A stretch of DNA of 15,326 nt from DAOQAU01 sp035354275 (GTDB taxonomy: Bacteria > Cyanobacteriota > Vampirovibrionia > Gastranaerophilales > Gastranaerophilaceae), in the NCBI GenBank assembly GCA_035354275.1, contig DAOQAU010000040.1, forward strand, positions 1-15,326, given 5' to 3'. The notes below the pieces were generated by a model. The model ran no database searches. It was not told the DNA's origin and saw nothing but the letters and a program-made list of their open reading frames with translations. The position numbers and the translations under genes are program-made. Below, piece by piece: positions 12,607 through 15,326 of the stretch. The first letter of the stretch is position 1, and every line of letters starts with the position of its first letter.

Positions 12607-13560
12607 TTACCCTTCTACTACCCCAAGGTTTCTGAATTTATTATAGCGATTTTCTTTTAATTCTTTTGGCGAAAACTTTTTAAGCTCATCAAGAGATTCG
12701 CCTATTGCTTTTTTAAGTTCGGCGGCTATTTCCTCATGATTGCAGTGAGCACCGCCCAAGGGTTCTTTAATTATTCCGTCAACGATATTAAACTGCATTA
12801 AGTCTGGACCCGTGATTTTAAGTGCTTCTGCCGCAGTGTTTGTCATTGAGCCGTCTCGCCAAAGAATTGAAGCACAGCCTTCAGGTGAAATGACCGTATA
12901 GTAAGCGTGTTCAAGGATTAAAACCTTGTCTGCAACCGCAAGACCTAATGCACCTCCCGAGCAGCCTTCGCCTGTAATTACGGCTACAATCGGCACGTTA
13001 AATTTTGCCATTTCTCTTAAATTGACGGCAATGGCTATTCCCTGACCCGTTTCTTCTGCTGTTATTCCCGGATATGCTCCGGGCGTGTCGATTAGGGTTA
13101 CAATCGGCATATTGAACTTATTGGCGTGGTTAAAAAGTTTTAAAGCTTTTCTGTAACCCTGAGGCTGAGGCATGCCAAAATTATAAGCTAAATTTTCTTT
13201 AGTGGTTTTGCCTTTTTGTGTGCCAATAAGCATTATGGGTTTGCCGTTAAATTTCGCTATACCGCCGATTATGGCTCTGTCATCCATTCCTGCTCTGTCA
13301 CCGTGAAGTTCAATAAAATCATCTGTAATTAAGTTTACATAATCAAGAAAACTGGGTCTGTTAGGATGTCTTGCTATCAAAAGCTTTTGTGCGGGCTTTA
13401 AGTTTGCATAAAGTTCTTTTTTGTAATCTTTAGCCTGTTTTTCAAATGTTTCTATTTCTTTATTTAGGTCCATGCCTGACTCCGAACTGATTTTTTTAAG
13501 TTCTTCTATTTTTTCTTGTATTTCCATTATAGGTTTTTCAAATTCTAATATTGCTGCCAT
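12607..13560 (-). CDS. accA: Acetyl-CoA carboxylase carboxyltransferase subunit alpha (AccA)
   Basis: Alpha half of the carboxyltransferase that moves CO2 from carboxybiotin to acetyl-CoA, making malonyl-CoA for fatty acid synthesis. It forms an alpha2beta2 complex with AccD, encoded just upstream. The 317 residues match the family. An N-terminal helical region (1-90) precedes the crotonase-like domain with GTQKGKTTKENLAYNFGMP, DTPGAYPG, the oxyanion-type GEGCSGGALGLAVADKV, and ISPEGCASILWRD. The ATG is preceded by an unusual run of six Gs (minus strand, 13574-13569), which can pair in part with anti-Shine-Dalgarno sequence. accD ends 83 bp upstream with no terminator between, so the two are co-transcribed. 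The 3' end meets the small exported protein gene with an eight-bp gap. Confidence 0.95.
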   Translation of the reverse strand: MAAILEFEKPIMEIQEKIEELKKISSESGMDLNKEIETFEKQAKDYKKELYANLKPAQKLLIARHPNRPSFLDYVNLITDDFIELHGDRAGMDDRAIIGGIAKFNGKPIMLIGTQKGKTTKENLAYNFGMPQPQGYRKALKLFNHANKFNMPIVTLIDTPGAYPGITAEETGQGIAIAVNLREMAKFNVPIVAVITGEGCSGGALGLAVADKVLILEHAYYTVISPEGCASILWRDGSMTNTAAEALKITGPDLMQFNIVDGIIKEPLGGAHCNHEEIAAELKKAIGESLDELKKFSPKELKENRYNKFRNLGVVEG

Positions 13561-13643
13561 TTATATTACCCCCCATATAAGTAAAAAGCAATCGTGCCGT
13601 TTTACAGTTTATTGTTTCCATTTACTATTTACTATTTACTTCC
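13561..13643. other. accD-accA spacer with a short tandem repeat
   Basis: This 83-bp gap holds three exact copies of the 7-mer ATTTACT (13620-13640), immediately after the accD stop in transcript order, then the poly-G ribosome binding site of accA. No terminator or promoter is evident. Confidence 0.6.
13620..13640. repeat. Tandem repeat (ATTTACT)x3
   Basis: Three perfect 7-bp units in the accD-accA spacer. The repeat is short enough to vary by slippage between strains. Confidence 0.85.
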
Positions 13644-14510
13644 TTACCCCTTATGCATTTCAATTATTCTTGCAAGTGTTGATTTTAAGTCTTTTCTTTT
13701 TGCAATGACATCAACCTGTCCGAATTTCAAAAGATATTCTGCGGTTTGAAAATCTGAAGGAAGTTTTTGCCTGATAGTCTGCTCGATAACCCTGCGTCCT
13801 GCAAAGCCTATTCTTGCACCTTGTTCGGCAACTATTATGTCGCCCAGTGTGCCAAAACTTGCGGTGACTCCACCGAAGGTGGGTTCTGTAAGAAGAGTGA
13901 TGTACAAGATTTTTTCTTCATCCATTTTGGCGCAAGCACACGAAGTTTTTGCCATTTGCATTAAGCTTAGTGCGCTTTCTTGCATTCTGGCACCGCCCGA
14001 TGAGCAAATAGCAAGCATAGGAATTCTTTGCTTAATAGCTTCTTCCATAATCCTTGTTACTTTTTCACCGACAACACTGCCCATAGAACCACCCATATAG
14101 TCAAAATCCATAACAGCGGCGGCGACTCTGTGACCTTCGATACTCCCAATGCCTGTGATTACGGCTTCATCAAGTCCCGTTTTGTCTTTTGCTTTTTGAA
14201 TACGTTCTTTGTAAGATTCCGTGTCAACAAAATTCAGCGGGTCTGTCGGTTTAACTTCCGCAAACATTTCTTTGAAGCTTTTTTTGTCAAAAAGCTGTGT
14301 AATTCTTGTTTTTGCATTTATTCTGAAATGATAATCGCACAGCGGACAGACCATGTCGTTGTCTTCAAGGTCTTTTTTGGGTAATTGTGCTTGGCAATGT
14401 ACACATTTTGTCCATAACCCCGGCAAACCGTCATCTTCTATTTTTGCTTCAAGTGCTTTTCTGGCTTCTTGGGCTTGCTTGCGTTTTTCAAACCAAGATT
14501 GTATTGTCAT
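13644..14510 (-). CDS. accD: Acetyl-CoA carboxylase carboxyltransferase subunit beta (AccD)
   Basis: Beta half of the acetyl-CoA carboxyltransferase, partner of AccA. The 288 residues start with a basic helix, then the AccD zinc ribbon with Cys36-x2-Cys39 and Cys55-x2-Cys58. The carboxyltransferase domain follows, with DYMGGSMGSVVGEKV, SSGGARMQE, the TFGGVTASFGTLGDIIVAEQ block, and GFAGRRVIEQTI. All zinc ligands are intact. GGAGT lies eight bases before the ATG, and a TATAAT promoter is seen further upstream. It is the first gene of accD-accA. The biotin carrier and biotin carboxylase genes (accB, accC) are not in the window. Confidence 0.95.
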   Translation of the reverse strand: MTIQSWFEKRKQAQEARKALEAKIEDDGLPGLWTKCVHCQAQLPKKDLEDNDMVCPLCDYHFRINAKTRITQLFDKKSFKEMFAEVKPTDPLNFVDTESYKERIQKAKDKTGLDEAVITGIGSIEGHRVAAAVMDFDYMGGSMGSVVGEKVTRIMEEAIKQRIPMLAICSSGGARMQESALSLMQMAKTSCACAKMDEEKILYITLLTEPTFGGVTASFGTLGDIIVAEQGARIGFAGRRVIEQTIRQKLPSDFQTAEYLLKFGQVDVIAKRKDLKSTLARIIEMHKG

Positions 14511-14538
14511 TATTTATTACTCCTCATTTATTCAAAAC

Positions 14539-14565
14539 ATTATACATCAAAAAAAAATCGGTCAA
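14539..14565 (-). promoter_or_regulatory. Promoter of accD-accA
   Basis: On the minus strand, TTGACC (14565-14560) precedes a perfect TATAAT (14544-14539). The spacer is 15 bp, shorter than ideal; TCTTGA two bases further upstream gives 17 bp. The gap between it and the accD ATG is about 28 bp. Confidence 0.55.
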
Positions 14566-14582
14566 GAAATTTGGACATTTGT

Positions 14583-15326
14583 TTAATTTTTTTGGATAGG
14601 CGGAATGAATATTTTTCTGATATCTTCCGAGATTTTTATGTTTTGCAAAGCAATATTATATTTTTTTAAATCCGCAATTTTTTCTTGTTCTTCCAGTAAA
14701 TCCCTTTTTTCTTGCGATATTGAGTTTTTAACCTTTTCAAATTCGCTTTGAGGATTATTTTCTAAAATTGTTGCAACAATTTTATCGAGATTTGGTGAAG
14801 GAATACCATGTTTTGAAGCAATTTCCGATACTTCCGCATTAAGTTTGAATTTATAAAGCCATTGTAAGGTTAGTTTATCCCCTTTTGATAAATTTACAAT
14901 GCCGTATTTGTGGGGAGTGTACATGATATCTTTTTCATTAGGACTGTGTCCGAGTCCGAGTGCGTGTCCGATTTCGTGCAAAATCGTGTGATATACTTCG
15001 GTTTCAGGCATGTAGTCCTGATGAATAAGCCCGTCTGTTATTCCTATTTGAACTTCTGCCGAATAAAGCCTGTTTTGTCCGTCAAAATGAAAGTAGCAAT
15101 GCCCGAAGGCTTGCCTGTCAACCCTTTTCCAATCAAGGTTAATTTGCGACTGCATAAGTGTATCTACAATTACAAACGAAACTTTACCCCCGCTTGCTTT
15201 CTGCCAGACATCAAGGGCTTGCATTACAAGTTGGCGGTATTTGTAGTCTTCAAGCTTTTTTGAATAAAACCGAAACGGCGCAATGTAAAATTTTAGGGGC
15301 ATTAAATTATCCGCCCAGCGCATAAT
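14583..15326 (-). CDS. Zinc metalloprotease of the metzincin/matrixin type, N-terminus outside the window
   Basis: The frame is open to the window edge (the codon before the first Met reads ATT), and the visible start RWADNLMPLKFYIAP looks like the inner part of a matrixin-like catalytic domain, where a conserved RW...PL strand opens the fold. The gene is therefore probably cut at its 5' end, and a signal peptide would lie beyond. Numbered from the first Met, the zinc motif HEIGHALGLGH (116-126) gives His116, His120 and His126 with catalytic Glu117, and DIMY (132-135) supplies the Met-turn. A C-terminal region (about 165-246) is helical, with a Glu/Lys-rich likely coiled coil at about 200-225. 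Such proteins are usually secreted or envelope proteases; no substrate can be named. A 22-bp palindrome lies in the coding sequence at 14763-14784. Confidence 0.85.
   Translation of the reverse strand: MMRWADNLMPLKFYIAPFRFYSKKLEDYKYRQLVMQALDVWQKASGGKVSFVIVDTLMQSQINLDWKRVDRQAFGHCYFHFDGQNRLYSAEVQIGITDGLIHQDYMPETEVYHTILHEIGHALGLGHSPNEKDIMYTPHKYGIVNLSKGDKLTLQWLYKFKLNAEVSEIASKHGIPSPNLDKIVATILENNPQSEFEKVKNSISQEKRDLLEEQEKIADLKKYNIALQNIKISEDIRKIFIPPIQKN
14763..14784. repeat. Perfect 22-bp palindrome within the metalloprotease gene
   Basis: The left arm TAAAATTGTTG (14763-14773) is followed directly by its reverse complement (14774-14784) with no loop. It encodes the segment DKIVATIL of the protease and keeps the frame. 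Confidence 0.9.

Overview
The window is AT-rich, densely packed chromosomal DNA carrying 17 protein genes and no RNA genes, insertion sequences, phage genes or CRISPR arrays. The gene content suggests a Gram-negative relative of cyanobacteria, most likely a non-photosynthetic gut lineage (Melainabacteria/Vampirovibrionia, order Gastranaerophilales). This rests on the cyanobacterial look of SecG and of the YggT/Ycf19-family protein, a type IV prepilin of a kind common in that group, a low-GC genome, and lipid A/Kdo genes. It is an inference from protein style; no phylogenetic marker was aligned.

Layout, left to right. A complete leuC (+) meets tcdA (-) tail to tail. tcdA is the last gene of a minus-strand operon nrtR-like/secG/tcdA. 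Upstream of it lies slt (-), a secreted lytic transglycosylase, separated by a long perfect terminator hairpin. A 222-bp divergent region with a strong extended -10 promoter leads to a plus-strand cluster: prepilin, mtnP (MTA phosphorylase), yggT. This runs into hemW (-), which follows an unrecognised 487-residue membrane protein (-). Next on the minus strand is prmA-kdsB-lpxI-lpxB: ribosomal protein L11 methylation, CMP-Kdo synthesis and two successive lipid A steps. A small secreted or lipoprotein of unknown function (+) is divergent from prmA and convergent with accA. accD-accA (-) encode both halves of the acetyl-CoA carboxyltransferase, so fatty acid and lipid A supply are close together. 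The window ends inside a metzincin-type zinc metalloprotease (-) whose N-terminus lies outside.

Most genes are housekeeping or envelope functions, and I do not see a convincing new multi-gene system. The items most worth a second look are a perfect 40-bp palindrome inside the hemW reading frame, with two further hairpins in the same gene; the unknown membrane protein next to hemW; a NrtR-like regulator with a wrecked Nudix box heading a secG operon; a prepilin co-transcribed with a purine salvage enzyme; and the near absence of spacers or terminators at convergent gene ends.

No stretch over about 300 bases lacks a gene; the longest gap is 3661-3882.
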